In this document: in pieces, positions 16,322 through 25,207 of the stretch | Numbering within the stretch: the first letter of the stretch is position 1 | How the letters are laid out: each line of letters starts with the position of its first letter | Assembly (NCBI GenBank): GCA_031292215.1 | Contig: JARLHO010000025.1 | Coordinates: 1-53,622 of the forward strand | Direction of reading: 5' to 3' | DNA length: 53,622 bases | Source: Syntrophobacteraceae bacterium | GTDB taxonomy: Bacteria > Desulfobacterota > Syntrophobacteria > Syntrophobacterales > Syntrophobacteraceae | Translations under genes and position numbers: made by a program | Notes under the pieces: generated by a model | Databases searched by the model: none | The model's input: the letters and a program-made list of their open reading frames with translations, nothing else | What the model was told of the DNA's origin: nothing

Positions 16322-18127
16322 TCAACCGCTTTGACGTTCCGTAGCCGGTTTTTCATGGTCGCCTTCATGGCATTTTACGAGCGATACGGTGAATTTGACC
16401 TTTGACCCGTGCCGGGCAAAGGAAAGCGTTCCCCCCATTTCCTTTAGGAGTTTAAAGGTCGAGGAAATCCCCGTTCCCTTGAGGCTCTCTTCGAAGGGCA
16501 AAAGCATAAGCTCGGGGTCGAGCAGTCGGTTTCCAGCAACCGGGCTTGTCATGTCGACGTACACATTGCGATCGCCATGGTAGGTCTTTAGGGTCATCTC
16601 CTTTTCCTGGTCCATTATTCCCATACTGTTTCGAATCATGGCCACGAAAACCTGGGTGAGGATCGCCGGGTCGACGTGGGCCGTTGGCAGGTCGTCTTGA
16701 AGTTCCATATGGAGCGTAACCTTTTTCTTTTCAAGCTGCGGGGCGAGCAGCGCCACCGATTCGCTTAGAATCGTGTTTACGTGGCACTCGCTCGGTTTCA
16801 TGTCGACCGGGCGAAGATAGTCGCTTAGCCGGTTTAGAATCGTTTCGAGTCGCTCGGTTTCGCGCAAAATAATCTCTGCCTCGCTCGAGTCGGGATGCTT
16901 TTTTTGGAGCCGCCGCGCAAAGCCCCCTATGGAAACGAGGGGGTTTCGGAACTCGTGAGCCACTTCGGCCGCAGTGGCGCCAAGGGTCTTTAGCTTTTCT
17001 CTTTGCACGAGCGCAGCCTGGGCTTCCCGGAGTTCGCGGGTTCGCTCCTGCACCATCTCCTCCAGGTGCTCACGGTATTCCCGAAGCTCCTTTTCGACTC
17101 TTTTGCGCTCCGTTATGTCCCGTACGATCCCCACATGGCCTCCGGTTTTACCGCCCGCACCCTCGATGACCGAAAAAGTCCCCTCCACGGGAAATACTTC
17201 CCCGCTTTTTTTCATCAATTCCCATTCGACCCTCACCGGCCCGCGCTCCATCTGGTGGCGCAGTTCGCCGAAATCCCGGAAACTCTCCTCCGAGGGGTGC
17301 AACATACCTATCGTCTGGCCGATGACTTCCTCTCGCGAGTAGCCGAAAAGGTCCAGAAAGGCACGATTGACCGAAACGATATAGCGGTCCTCGTCTACCA
17401 TGAAAATAGCGTCGGATATGCTTTCCGCAAGTGCCATGTAGAGTTGCTCGGACCTTCTCAGGGCCTCCTCGATGCGCTTGCGACCGGAGATGTCGACAAG
17501 GAAGCCCTCTATTGCCTCCAGTTCGCCCTTCGGGGAGTAAATGCCAAGACCCTGCTCCCATACCCATTTGGTATGACCGTCAGCGGCGCGGATTCTGTAC
17601 ATGAGCTTGAAAGGCAGTTTTGCGGCCAGAGCGTTGACGATCTCAGCCCTTATGGCTTCTCGGTCTTCTTCGAAAACCATGTCTGAGAGTGTTTGCATTT
17701 TGCTCAGCTCGCAAGCCGGCAATCCGGTAAGCTCGACCGCCCCCGGACTGATGAAATCAAAAGAATGGTCGGGATCGGGACTATAGCGGTAAGCCATCCC
17801 GGGAAAGTTCCGGAAAAATGCGGTCGATATCGCTTCCCCCTCGGTGGGCGGTTTCCAGGCCAGGTCTATCCTGATGGCGACCAAATGGATTATCACCGCG
17901 GATGCGCAGACAAAAAGAAGGCCGCAGACGATCAGCGCTGCCGTAAGCCTTACGGTGTGCGAGCCGCCAAGGATAAAATTTGCGCTAAGGCCGGAAAAAA
18001 CGATCCACAGCCCGCCTGCGGCCGCGTAAATTAGCGCCGCCCTGCCCCCTGCGGGAAGGGGAGGGTCTTTCTTCGTGTCTGAGTTCAGTTTCAATGGCAG
18101 CTTCGACCTTTCGCTAACCCCTGACAA
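16322..18127 (-). CDS. Membrane PAS sensor histidine kinase with degenerate ATP site
   Basis: 601 residues. Two membrane helices lie at about 30-52 and 58-82, with almost no periplasmic loop. PAS domains lie at about 104-220 and 230-345, then a coiled coil and the HisKA dimer domain with EVAHEFRNPLVSIGGFARRL, phospho-acceptor His391. The catalytic domain keeps the N-box Asn (IRNSM, residue 500) and a G2-like GTGIS at 551-555. The usual DxGxG G1 box is absent; the matching stretch reads VDMTSPVAGNR. ATP binding may be weak. The likely start is TTG at 18127, with AGGA upstream. No response regulator is adjacent. The acyl-CoA dehydrogenase follows after 29 bp. Confidence 0.88.
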   Translation of the reverse strand: MSGVSERSKLPLKLNSDTKKDPPLPAGGRAALIYAAAGGLWIVFSGLSANFILGGSHTVRLTAALIVCGLLFVCASAVIIHLVAIRIDLAWKPPTEGEAISTAFFRNFPGMAYRYSPDPDHSFDFISPGAVELTGLPACELSKMQTLSDMVFEEDREAIRAEIVNALAAKLPFKLMYRIRAADGHTKWVWEQGLGIYSPKGELEAIEGFLVDISGRKRIEEALRRSEQLYMALAESISDAIFMVDEDRYIVSVNRAFLDLFGYSREEVIGQTIGMLHPSEESFRDFGELRHQMERGPVRVEWELMKKSGEVFPVEGTFSVIEGAGGKTGGHVGIVRDITERKRVEKELREYREHLEEMVQERTRELREAQAALVQREKLKTLGATAAEVAHEFRNPLVSIGGFARRLQKKHPDSSEAEIILRETERLETILNRLSDYLRPVDMKPSECHVNTILSESVALLAPQLEKKKVTLHMELQDDLPTAHVDPAILTQVFVAMIRNSMGIMDQEKEMTLKTYHGDRNVYVDMTSPVAGNRLLDPELMLLPFEESLKGTGISSTFKLLKEMGGTLSFARHGSKVKFTVSLVKCHEGDHEKPATERQSG

Positions 18128-18360
18128 GTAACCCGATCCTGTTTAGATGTGTTGTAAGCTTTGCTGAAAAATTTTGCAAGATTATCGAAACCACCCTCGA
18201 TATTTGCCGTTGCTTGGATTACAAGGTGTGCGGCTGAACAGAAATAGCAGGTACTCTTCTCTGCTAACTCTTCACTGCTCACCGCTTTACGCCGATCGCC
18301 CGATGGAGTATATTTGCGAAAATTCGATCAATTCGGCGATACCCAAAGAGGTGAACGGGC

Positions 18361-19512
18361 ATGAAGAAGGCTGAACGCACCAGACACAAGCTAGATGAAA
18401 TCGTAGATAGCGTTCGCGGCCAATCCGATCTCGAACGAAGGTTGCAAAGCCGGCCAAACACCCTGGTCGAAGACCATCCTTATATCGTAGGCTATTCGTT
18501 TTTGGCCGTCCTTGTAGCGATACTGATTTTCTGCCATTTGACGGTCCTCGTGATATCTTTTCTCTTTCTCTATTTTATTTCCGATTTAATGACCGGGGAT
18601 ATCCACCGCTTCGTCCCTTTCCTGCCTAGATCCGTGCTCTTTTCGTTTCTGTATACCGTGGTCGTTCTGGCCATTATACTGCTCTCCTATAAAGTGGTCC
18701 CGATGATGCTAAAAAACCTGCCTGAACTCTCTAATCAACTCCGGGTCCAGGTGGTAAAAGATCTGAGAAGCGCGACCGTAAAATGGGACCTTCCGGCCTA
18801 CGTGAACGTCGATGAATTAAAGGGCTCGATTGTAAAGGGCAGCGCCGATATTTTGCATTTCCTCGCGACAAGTCTTACCCCTCTTTACAAGGGCTTCATT
18901 CAGTTTCTCTTCGCCCTGGCAATAAACCTTTTTTTCTATTTCGAATCGGACAAGGTCGAGCAGGCCTTTACGCGAAACCCGAACAGCCTGATGACTTTTT
19001 TGTTCCAGTTCGGCCAGGTGAGATTAAGAATCTTCCATGTTTATTTTAGAACCGTCATGGGAGGCCAGGTGATCATCGCCCTCATAAACACTCTGATCTC
19101 GCTCATTGTGATCTTCGGGCTCCATCTGAGTCACCCGTTTCTTATGGTTTTCGTGGTCTTTTTCTGCGGGCTGTTTCCAGTCGTTGGAAACCTGATGTCA
19201 AACTCCGTTTTGACCATCAATTCCTTCGTGGCCTGCGGAATATGGGGAACTGTGGTCTGCCTGATCATGTTGATCGCCGTCCACAAGCTGGAATACTTTC
19301 TAAATTCCCGAATAATCGGGGGGATAGTGCATCTGCCGATGGCCGTCTCGTTGGGCGCGCTCATCTTTTGCGAAGTCCTGCTGGGAATTCCCGGTCTTAT
19401 TTTGGCCATGCCGCTTGTGCTCTTCATTCGACATGAGCTCGAAAACGTCCGGGCGCTTTCTCCACTGTTGGTCGAAACCGCGGCCCCGGCCAGGCGAAGC
19501 GGTGAACTGTAA
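18361..19512 (+). CDS. AI-2E family transporter (permease)
   Basis: The 383-residue integral membrane protein has a charged cytoplasmic N-terminus of about 45 residues followed by about eight hydrophobic segments. They begin with YSFLAVLVAILIFCHLTVLV and end with AVSLGALIFCEVLLGIPGLI. Between them is a long soluble region around residues 110-175. This is the layout of the AI-2E/UPF0118 family, which includes the autoinducer-2 exporter TqsA and sodium/proton antiporters, so the substrate is open. GAGGTG precedes the ATG. It is divergent from the PAS kinase and convergent with the iron-sulfur protein gene. Confidence 0.9.
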   Translation: MKKAERTRHKLDEIVDSVRGQSDLERRLQSRPNTLVEDHPYIVGYSFLAVLVAILIFCHLTVLVISFLFLYFISDLMTGDIHRFVPFLPRSVLFSFLYTVVVLAIILLSYKVVPMMLKNLPELSNQLRVQVVKDLRSATVKWDLPAYVNVDELKGSIVKGSADILHFLATSLTPLYKGFIQFLFALAINLFFYFESDKVEQAFTRNPNSLMTFLFQFGQVRLRIFHVYFRTVMGGQVIIALINTLISLIVIFGLHLSHPFLMVFVVFFCGLFPVVGNLMSNSVLTINSFVACGIWGTVVCLIMLIAVHKLEYFLNSRIIGGIVHLPMAVSLGALIFCEVLLGIPGLILAMPLVLFIRHELENVRALSPLLVETAAPARRSGEL

Positions 19513-19531
19513 ATAGCGATCGGCCCACTCT

Positions 19532-20335
19532 TTACTCTTTTCTCATTTTCACCCGGTCGATTCCTATCCGGTTAAGAATTGCGCCCAGCCTCTCCCCCCC
19601 CGTATTGTGAGCAAAATAGATGTCGAGGCATCTTCGGACTATCTCCCGCGCATCCTCTTCGGAGTAAATCCCTTCCAACTCTATTCCCAGTTGAGGGTGG
19701 CGGCCAAGTTTTCCGCCCGCCAAAATGCGCCAGCCTCTTTGCGCCTCCTCGATCGCACCCGCAGGGCACGAATCGATACATTTGCCGCACTGTACACACC
19801 TTCCGGCATCGATTGCGGGAGCAGGGGAGCCCGGTACGGCAAGGATTGCGCCTTCGTTGCATGCGGAAAAACAAAGGGAGCATCCGGTGCAGCGCGCATC
19901 GACCACCCGGGGCCGCACGGCCCCGATGATGCCGATATCTGCAATCTGAGGATGCGAACACGCATTGGGGCAGTCGGAAAAACAAATCCGAAATTCGTGA
20001 TGAATCTTTAGCTCGCCGTTTGTCTTCTCCTTTAGAAAACCTGCGATATCGCGGCCGATAAGGAGTTTTTCCAAGCCCCTCGCAAGCTCCTCGCTGCCGT
20101 TTGCCCGATTCTTGCACCCGCTTTCGCCAAAACAGCTCTCTATCTGGAAACCCTTGGACTGGACCGCCTTTCCGGAGAGAAACCCCTGTTTGCAATCGCT
20201 CACATGCCTTAGCAAAACTTTGCCCGAGCCTTGCCTCGCAGCTTCTTTTTCCACCTCCAGCCGCACTCTTCGCCTGACAAAAAACGGCGCCTTCAAAACG
20301 GCTTCCTCCGCTTCCCTGGTCCAGATCATTTGCAC
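19532..20335 (-). CDS. PCP_red / sulfite-nitrite-reductase-like / 2x[4Fe-4S] ferredoxin protein
   Basis: The 267-residue soluble redox protein has three parts. Residues 1-50 (WTREAEEAVLKAPFFVRRRV) match the PCP_red domain. Residues about 55-140 carry the siroheme/[4Fe-4S] reductase pattern: Cys68-x5-Cys74 and Cys122-x3-Cys126 (CFSDCPNACSHPQ). Residues 149-190 hold two complete CxxCxxCxxxC ferredoxin motifs (Cys149/152/155/159 and Cys180/183/186/190). The C-terminus resembles the end of NIR_SIR domains. It is far shorter than DsrA/DsrB or full assimilatory reductases. Similar small reductase-like proteins occur in anaerobic sulfate reducers and methanogens. Whether it reduces sulfite or nitrite or only relays electrons is unknown. 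Confidence 0.85.
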   Translation of the reverse strand: MQMIWTREAEEAVLKAPFFVRRRVRLEVEKEAARQGSGKVLLRHVSDCKQGFLSGKAVQSKGFQIESCFGESGCKNRANGSEELARGLEKLLIGRDIAGFLKEKTNGELKIHHEFRICFSDCPNACSHPQIADIGIIGAVRPRVVDARCTGCSLCFSACNEGAILAVPGSPAPAIDAGRCVQCGKCIDSCPAGAIEEAQRGWRILAGGKLGRHPQLGIELEGIYSEEDAREIVRRCLDIYFAHNTGGERLGAILNRIGIDRVKMRKE

Positions 20336-20553
20336 GCCTCTTCATTTCGAAAAATTAAAACAAATTCCCTCTTCCCGGAAATATTACACTTCCCCTGTCG
20401 TTTCGGCCATTGACTTGGGTCAAAATCGTGAAAAGATTGGTGCTCAGTTACAATGGCGCCGCCTGTTTTTCTATACGGCTTTCCCCGTCCTTGTATCCTA
20501 TCTATTTGATTCGTTACCTGTTTTGAATTTATTTTTCGAAAGGGGCGATTCCA

Positions 20554-21747
20554 ATGAAAGAAGCGCTAGGAGAGCTTGCCGAGGCCCTTAACCGCGCCGA
20601 TCCGTCCGCGGCCTTTGCCTTTAAACTGTGGGACGGACAGACCCTGGGACAAAGTGTGTCCCCCGCGATAAGCGTTGTCTTAAAGTCCAGGGAGGTTCCA
20701 GGCAAGATTTTCGGCCAGGGGTTTAGAGGTTTTGGGGAAGCCTACGTGGCAGGAGATCTCGAGGTCGAAGGCGACCTGCAGCAACTCCTGAGGCTGGGAT
20801 TTAGCGCCGGGTTCGATGAAAAATGTTCGCTTCTGGAAAAAATTCGCCTCCTTCCTTTCTATTTGAAAACTACCGCAACGCTTGGGCGCTCCCGCCAAAA
20901 CGTCGCTTGTCACTACGATCTTACGCCCCAATTCTATTCGCTTTTTCTCGATGAGTCGCTTACCTACTCGTGCGGATATTTTACAAGCGAGCAGGATTCC
21001 CTGGGCCGGGCGCAGCTCCAAAAACACGATTTGATCGCTCGAAAACTCATGCTGTCCCCCGAGGATACCCTCGTAGACATCGGGTGCGGCTGGGGCGCCA
21101 TGCTGCTGCGCGCGGCCCTCCAATACGGCGCGGCAGGACTTGGCATCACCCTTTCCGACAATCAATACGACCACGTGCGCCAAAAAATTAAAGAACTGCG
21201 CCTTGGCGATCGCATCGAGGTAAAGCTGCTTGACTACAGGCAGCTTACCGGAAAGTTCGATAAATTTGTCTCCATCGGGATGTTTGAACATGTCGGGAAA
21301 CGGTTTATTCCAGCATTTATGAGACAGGCCGCCAGGCTTTTGAAAAAAGGCGGGACCGGTTTGCTCCACACCATCACTAAGGAAGTCGAGTCGCCGACCG
21401 ACCCCTGGACCCTGCGCTATATTTTCCCCGGCGGCTATATTCCAAGCCTTGCCGAAACGCTCCGTGAAATGGGGCGGGCCGGTCTTTGCGTGCTCGACGT
21501 CGAAGGGCTGCGCCTCCACTACGGCCGCACCCTTGATTGCTGGATAGCCAACTTCGAAAAAAACCTCTCCGGAATACGGGACATGTTCGACGAAAGGTTT
21601 ATCCGCATGTGGCGGCTCTATCTCAACTGCTCGGCGGCGGGATTTAAATACGGGACCGTCCGAATCTACCAGATTCTTTTTTCCAATGGACTAAATAACG
21701 ATTTGCCCGCTACACGCGAATTTTTGTATGCTCCAAAGGGGCAGTGA
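20554..21747 (+). CDS. cfa: Cyclopropane-fatty-acyl-phospholipid synthase
   Basis: 397 residues. It uses SAM to methylenate double bonds of phospholipid acyl chains in the inner membrane. The N-terminal lipid-binding region includes FGEAYVAGDLEVEGDL. The catalytic part has HYDLTPQFYSLFLDESLTYS, then the SAM motif VDIGCGWGAMLLRAA, the SIGMFEHVG segment, and FPGGYIPSL with a late RLHYGRTLDCW block, all characteristic of CFA synthases. Length is typical. AAAGGGG precedes the ATG. It is divergent from the iron-sulfur protein gene, with about 220 bp between them. The antitoxin-toxin pair follows on the same strand. Confidence 0.96.
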   Translation: MKEALGELAEALNRADPSAAFAFKLWDGQTLGQSVSPAISVVLKSREVPGKIFGQGFRGFGEAYVAGDLEVEGDLQQLLRLGFSAGFDEKCSLLEKIRLLPFYLKTTATLGRSRQNVACHYDLTPQFYSLFLDESLTYSCGYFTSEQDSLGRAQLQKHDLIARKLMLSPEDTLVDIGCGWGAMLLRAALQYGAAGLGITLSDNQYDHVRQKIKELRLGDRIEVKLLDYRQLTGKFDKFVSIGMFEHVGKRFIPAFMRQAARLLKKGGTGLLHTITKEVESPTDPWTLRYIFPGGYIPSLAETLREMGRAGLCVLDVEGLRLHYGRTLDCWIANFEKNLSGIRDMFDERFIRMWRLYLNCSAAGFKYGTVRIYQILFSNGLNNDLPATREFLYAPKGQ

Positions 21748-21818
21748 AAGGTCCCTTGACTTCTCCACGCGAGGACCGCAAAACGGGGTCCAATTCATGG
21801 CATGGAGTGATACAAATA

Positions 21819-22052
21819 ATGGTTCAGGCGAAGTTTAGCATCCAGGAAACTCAGGCCCGCTTTCTGGAAAACTTCCAGGAATACGGGTTTAAAGACAAGA
21901 GCGCCATGCTGCGCGCGGCAATCGAAAATTATAGGAAAAATCTGTTCCTTGAAGGTCTCCAACGATCCGCCGATCTTTATTGCGAGATTTATGAAAAAGA
22001 CGTGGAACTAAAGGAGCTGACCGAATCGGCTCTGGCCGGATGGCCGGAATAA
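21819..22052 (+). CDS. Antitoxin of PemK/MazF-type module
   Basis: A 77-residue protein, MVQAKFSIQETQARFLENF onward, with a ribbon-helix-helix-like start and a helical, acidic C-terminal half (YCEIYEKDVELKELTESAL) suited to wrapping a toxin. GGAG lies upstream of the ATG at 21819; the longer in-frame start at 21744 has no support. Its TAA stop overlaps the ATG of the toxin gene, the usual arrangement in these operons. The DNA-binding and antitoxin roles are inferred from partner and layout. Confidence 0.78.
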   Translation: MVQAKFSIQETQARFLENFQEYGFKDKSAMLRAAIENYRKNLFLEGLQRSADLYCEIYEKDVELKELTESALAGWPE

Positions 22053-22402
22053 TGCGGCTTTTAAGGGGAATGGTCGCCGATGTAAATCTGGAACCGACGC
22101 TCGGCTCGGAAACCCGGAAGATAAGGCCATGCGTTATTGTGACCAACAACGTATATAATGGGAGGGTCCCCGTCATTCAGGTCGTTTCTCTAACGCAATG
22201 GAGCGTCAGGAAGGCTGAGACCAAAACAAACGTGGAGATAGAACCGTCCGAAGGAAACGGCCTCGCAAAAGCCTCAGTTGCCGATTGCCTTCAGACACGC
22301 CCCATCGATCGCCGTCATCGTCTGATAAGGGTGCGGGGAAAATTGTCCCCCGAGAAGTTGTACGAAATAGACATGGCCCTGAGAGTTGTTTTTGATCTTT
22401 AG
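22040..22402 (+). CDS. PemK/MazF-family endoribonuclease toxin
   Basis: The frame gives 120 residues from ATG 22040, or 116 from ATG 22052 (MRLLRGMVADVNLEP). The second start overlaps the antitoxin stop as TAATG and may be the true one. Family features are the N-terminal RGMVADVNLEPTLGSE strand, KIRPCVIVTNNVYN, VVSLTQ, and the C-terminal DCLQTRPIDRRHR with the basic-acidic residues of the catalytic cleft. MazF/PemK toxins cut mRNA at short motifs. No disruption is visible, so the module appears intact. Confidence 0.9.
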   Translation: MAGIMRLLRGMVADVNLEPTLGSETRKIRPCVIVTNNVYNGRVPVIQVVSLTQWSVRKAETKTNVEIEPSEGNGLAKASVADCLQTRPIDRRHRLIRVRGKLSPEKLYEIDMALRVVFDL

Positions 22403-22467
22403 CAAAGGTACGCGGATAACCGACCCGGGCCTTATTAGGTTGCGCTTTCAGACAAGCCCTGAATCTG

Positions 22468-22605
22468 TTAAGCCTGCAAAGCCTTGCGCATCGTTTTTGC
22501 AAACGGCTTTCTCAATACACCCACCTCGGTGATTATCCCCGAAATATATTTGTAAGGCGTGACGTAGAACGCCGGATTTAGGGCGCTTGCGCCCCGGGGC
22601 GCTAT
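22468..22605 (-). pseudogene. Duplicate 3' end of mtnA
   Basis: This 138-bp stretch matches the last 45 codons plus stop of the complete mtnA at 25805-26854, in the same orientation. I count about 7 mismatches, so roughly 95% identity. Read in the mtnA frame it is uninterrupted ([11 protein letters not shown]...[11 protein letters not shown], stop) but lacks everything upstream. Changes include Asp to Tyr in the NPAFDVTP segment. The copy lies 3.3 kb downstream of the real gene end and marks the left border of the accessory segment. Confidence 0.9.
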
Positions 22606-22634
22606 TTTTTTCGATCCCCGCGCATTTTCGTTAC

Positions 22635-23123
22635 TCACACAAAGTCGATCTCGATGTGCTCAGGAAATTCCCCGAAGATCTCGCTTCTTTTCAGCTCCCC
22701 CCGGGGATTGAAAAAGCGCATATTGCCATCTTCGTCGCAAAGCCAAAATTCCTTGGCGCCTACTTCGAAATAGAGATGTCTTTTTTCTTCCAGCTCGGCG
22801 GTGGAGTTAGATGGAGACTCTATTTCGACAACGACTTCCGGGGACTCGGGGAGTTTAATCTTGCGGATTCCGTGCTTTTTTAGAAATGCTACGCTTCGCC
22901 AAGCGGCATCGGCAACCCTGACGCCTTTAGATGTCTGAACAGGGCATTCGGTGGAAGTCTCTCCCTCATTGGCTAAATTGCTGAGTGTTCTGGCGATACG
23001 GAATTGATATAAGCCATGCAGGTCCGAGGCCGGAGCCATCATAATCTTTCCCCATTCGTTTGTTTCGATCTTGAAGGGCAAGTCTTTAAGGCTCGGGTCC
23101 TTGACAACTTCTTCCCATTCCAT
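22635..23123 (-). CDS. Uma2 family (DUF820) putative endonuclease, paralogue 1
   Basis: 162 residues with the PD-(D/E)XK-like Uma2 layout: N-terminal [20 protein letters not shown], then [10 protein letters not shown] with the metal-binding Asp, the [12 protein letters not shown] strand with Glu, and the [19 protein letters not shown] helix with Lys. GGAGACACCG precedes ATG 23123, fixing the start over the longer frame. It is closely related to the gene at 36717-37202, sharing the same N-terminal and C-terminal motifs ([16 protein letters not shown]). The family's role in cells is unsettled despite its nuclease-like fold. It lies inside the segment bounded by mtnA 3' ends. Confidence 0.85.
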   Translation of the reverse strand: MEWEEVVKDPSLKDLPFKIETNEWGKIMMAPASDLHGLYQFRIARTLSNLANEGETSTECPVQTSKGVRVADAAWRSVAFLKKHGIRKIKLPESPEVVVEIESPSNSTAELEEKRHLYFEVGAKEFWLCDEDGNMRFFNPRGELKRSEIFGEFPEHIEIDFV

Positions 23124-23421
23124 CGGTGTCTCCTTCCCGAAAACGGCTGGTGACAAATTGATCGAGACCCTCGCCGCGCTTCCGTCACCAATCAATCCTG
23201 CAGAAACGATTCCAAATGATCCCCGGCAGTGTCATTGTCGGGGCCCCGACATACGCGCGACCAGCCGCAAAATCATTGTTCCGCCTCGAAGGAACGGGAC
23301 CCGGCAGGGGGAGGCGACACAGCCCCGTTCCACCAACACTATATATCTTTTTCGCCCTGGCCGGTAGAGCTCTTTGGACTTTTCGGCGGCGTTTCACCCA
23401 GTGCCCCGGGGGGGGCCACCT

Positions 23422-23633
23422 CAATGCTGTTGCTTTAAGAAAAATCATTGACCGCAGAACCAGAGCTCCATACTTTTTGCTCTCCCTTCGTGTTCCTCGT
23501 GTTCTTCGTGGTTGACTACCGGCCCGCAAGTCTGAACGGACCTCGGGACAAAGATTCAACCACGAAGACCACTAAGAGCACGAAGGAAAAAATGGGACTT
23601 CGAGGTGTCGATCGCCCTAAAGCAACAGCATTG
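23422..23633 (-). mobile_element. MITE-like element, copy B
   Basis: A 212-bp inverted copy of the element at 14856-15063, with the same ends (CAATGCTGTTGCTTTA / TAAAGCAACAGCATTG). It differs by a few substitutions and a small indel region near one end. Outside the core, CAGTGCCC and GGGCACTG form an additional inverted pair at about 23400 and 23650, which may be the true outer end or a chance match. No ORF. Confidence 0.85.
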
Positions 23634-23956
23634 GGGGTCCACCTGGGCACTGGGCATATTGGTTTTTGGTTTGCATAAAATGACACAAGTCGGACCCAAC
23701 TGCCCGACCCAATCCTGGTTTCGGGCGGTCTCAAGCGATACGGGATGATTTCGACACCACAGAAAAACCCCGATGATCCGGCGACACGATCTCCCGAATG
23801 CTCGCCGAAGCGTCGATTTTTGGCCCTCGACGTTTCGTCCAGTTATCGAGAGCCCTGCCAACTCGCAAACCGGCGCTGGGCCTTGGAGTTGTTTGCTCTT
23901 TGTGGATGAATGACGTGTTTTTGTCCAGTTATCTATTGGCGCAACATCGGAAGAAT
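23634..23956. other. Intergenic stretch between MITE copy B and acyltransferase end
   Basis: About 320 bp with no supported gene. Short frames exist on both strands but lack ribosome sites or domain signatures. The sequence GTCCAGTTAT(C) occurs twice (near 23837 and 23928). Its meaning is unclear. Confidence 0.4.
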
Positions 23957-25207
23957 TCAGGGACTGCGGTCGTCATGTGGCGCATGCTTTACTGTGCCGA
24001 ATCCTCGATCCCAGACTGATTTGCCTGATGCTATTTGGTAGTTGAGCCATTCCTGAACCCACGCCGTCGCATTGGGAACGGCCCTCATCGCAGGAGCCTC
24101 TATGTAGCGAAAGGTTAGAGAGCAAAATGGTATTAAGAACACAGTGCAACAGAGAATGGTCAACCAGTGTTCAAGAGGGGAAAAGGTTGCAGCCCTCTGG
24201 AAACCGACAATAAACTTGAATGTTACGAATAAAATTATACCTTGTAGAAGATAGATGCTATACGATAGTTCACCTAGCATTCTCGATAAAGGACTACTAC
24301 GAATACCAAAAAGAGTATTCCCACACGCAAAGATGCAAAAAGCTACGGCCAACCCCAAAAGTACCCATCTATTATACGCAGTAGGAAAAAGAGCAACGAC
24401 TGGCACTATAGCACTTAATGCAACGAGTGAACCAATTTTACCGCTAAGGTGAGTGCGGATGGCTGACCATCTTACAATGAAGGCAGATATAATTCCTGCT
24501 GCGAATGGGATAACTAAAATTCGATTAGGAAAACGCCAAAAAGACATCTCTATCATAAGTGAAGAAACAGTAAGTATTATACATTCAAAAGGTGGCATCA
24601 ATAGGATTAATATACTTAAAATAGGAAGTCCAAGGTAAAATGCTATTTCATATGGAAGTGTCCAAAAAACACCAGCAACAATTATCCCTGTGTTGTGTAT
24701 GCCATTTATATTCGGTGAACCTGAAATAGCAAATGATGACCATTTTACAAATTCTTTTATAATACTAAATAAGCTTTCATGTATTTGAAAATGTGATAGT
24801 ATAGTAACTATTCCAAACATAATACATATACAAAATAGATAAAGCGGAACCAATCGAAGGAAGCGAGATATGTACAATTGTAACCAATTTATTGGTTTTG
24901 ATCTAGCATTTATCAATTTTGATGAAAATAGGAAGCCAGTAATCATAAAGAAAAACACGACACCACTCTGTCCAAAATGAGTGTATAAATTAGAAGGTGG
25001 AACGCGCCATAGTCCACTTCTGAGAAAAAAATACCATATAGCCGAATGGTGGAGAAATACAAAAAACGCTGCATATCCACGCAATCCGTCAATAGAAACA
25101 TATCGACCAGATTCGGCTGGTATGCCGATATGTCTTACAAGAAGAAATGCACAAATCAGGGCTGTAGAAACTGCTGCGATTGCCCACAATGGGCTGACTG
25201 GGCTCAT
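23957..25207 (-). CDS. Acyltransferase 3 family membrane protein (OafA/YrhL-like)
   Basis: This 416-residue protein has about ten hydrophobic segments. The N-terminal hallmark YVSIDGLRGYAAFFVFLHHS contains the conserved Arg and catalytic-type His of acyltransferase 3 proteins, and GVVFFFMITGFLFSSKL is the second conserved block. Such enzymes O-acetylate or otherwise acylate surface polysaccharides. No C-terminal SGNH domain is present. The gene is strikingly AT-rich and uses A/T-ending codons unlike gatB or sucCD nearby. This, with its place between two mtnA 3' ends, suggests recent acquisition. Its substrate may be the polysaccharide encoded at the start of the window (inference). Confidence 0.88.
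   Translation of the reverse strand: MSPVSPLWAIAAVSTALICAFLLVRHIGIPAESGRYVSIDGLRGYAAFFVFLHHSAIWYFFLRSGLWRVPPSNLYTHFGQSGVVFFFMITGFLFSSKLINARSKPINWLQLYISRFLRLVPLYLFCICIMFGIVTILSHFQIHESLFSIIKEFVKWSSFAISGSPNINGIHNTGIIVAGVFWTLPYEIAFYLGLPILSILILLMPPFECIILTVSSLMIEMSFWRFPNRILVIPFAAGIISAFIVRWSAIRTHLSGKIGSLVALSAIVPVVALFPTAYNRWVLLGLAVAFCIFACGNTLFGIRSSPLSRMLGELSYSIYLLQGIILFVTFKFIVGFQRAATFSPLEHWLTILCCTVFLIPFCSLTFRYIEAPAMRAVPNATAWVQEWLNYQIASGKSVWDRGFGTVKHAPHDDRSP

Noticed and set aside
20680-21519. 279-residue minus-strand frame
   Set aside because: Antisense to cfa, which has all its motifs on the plus strand.
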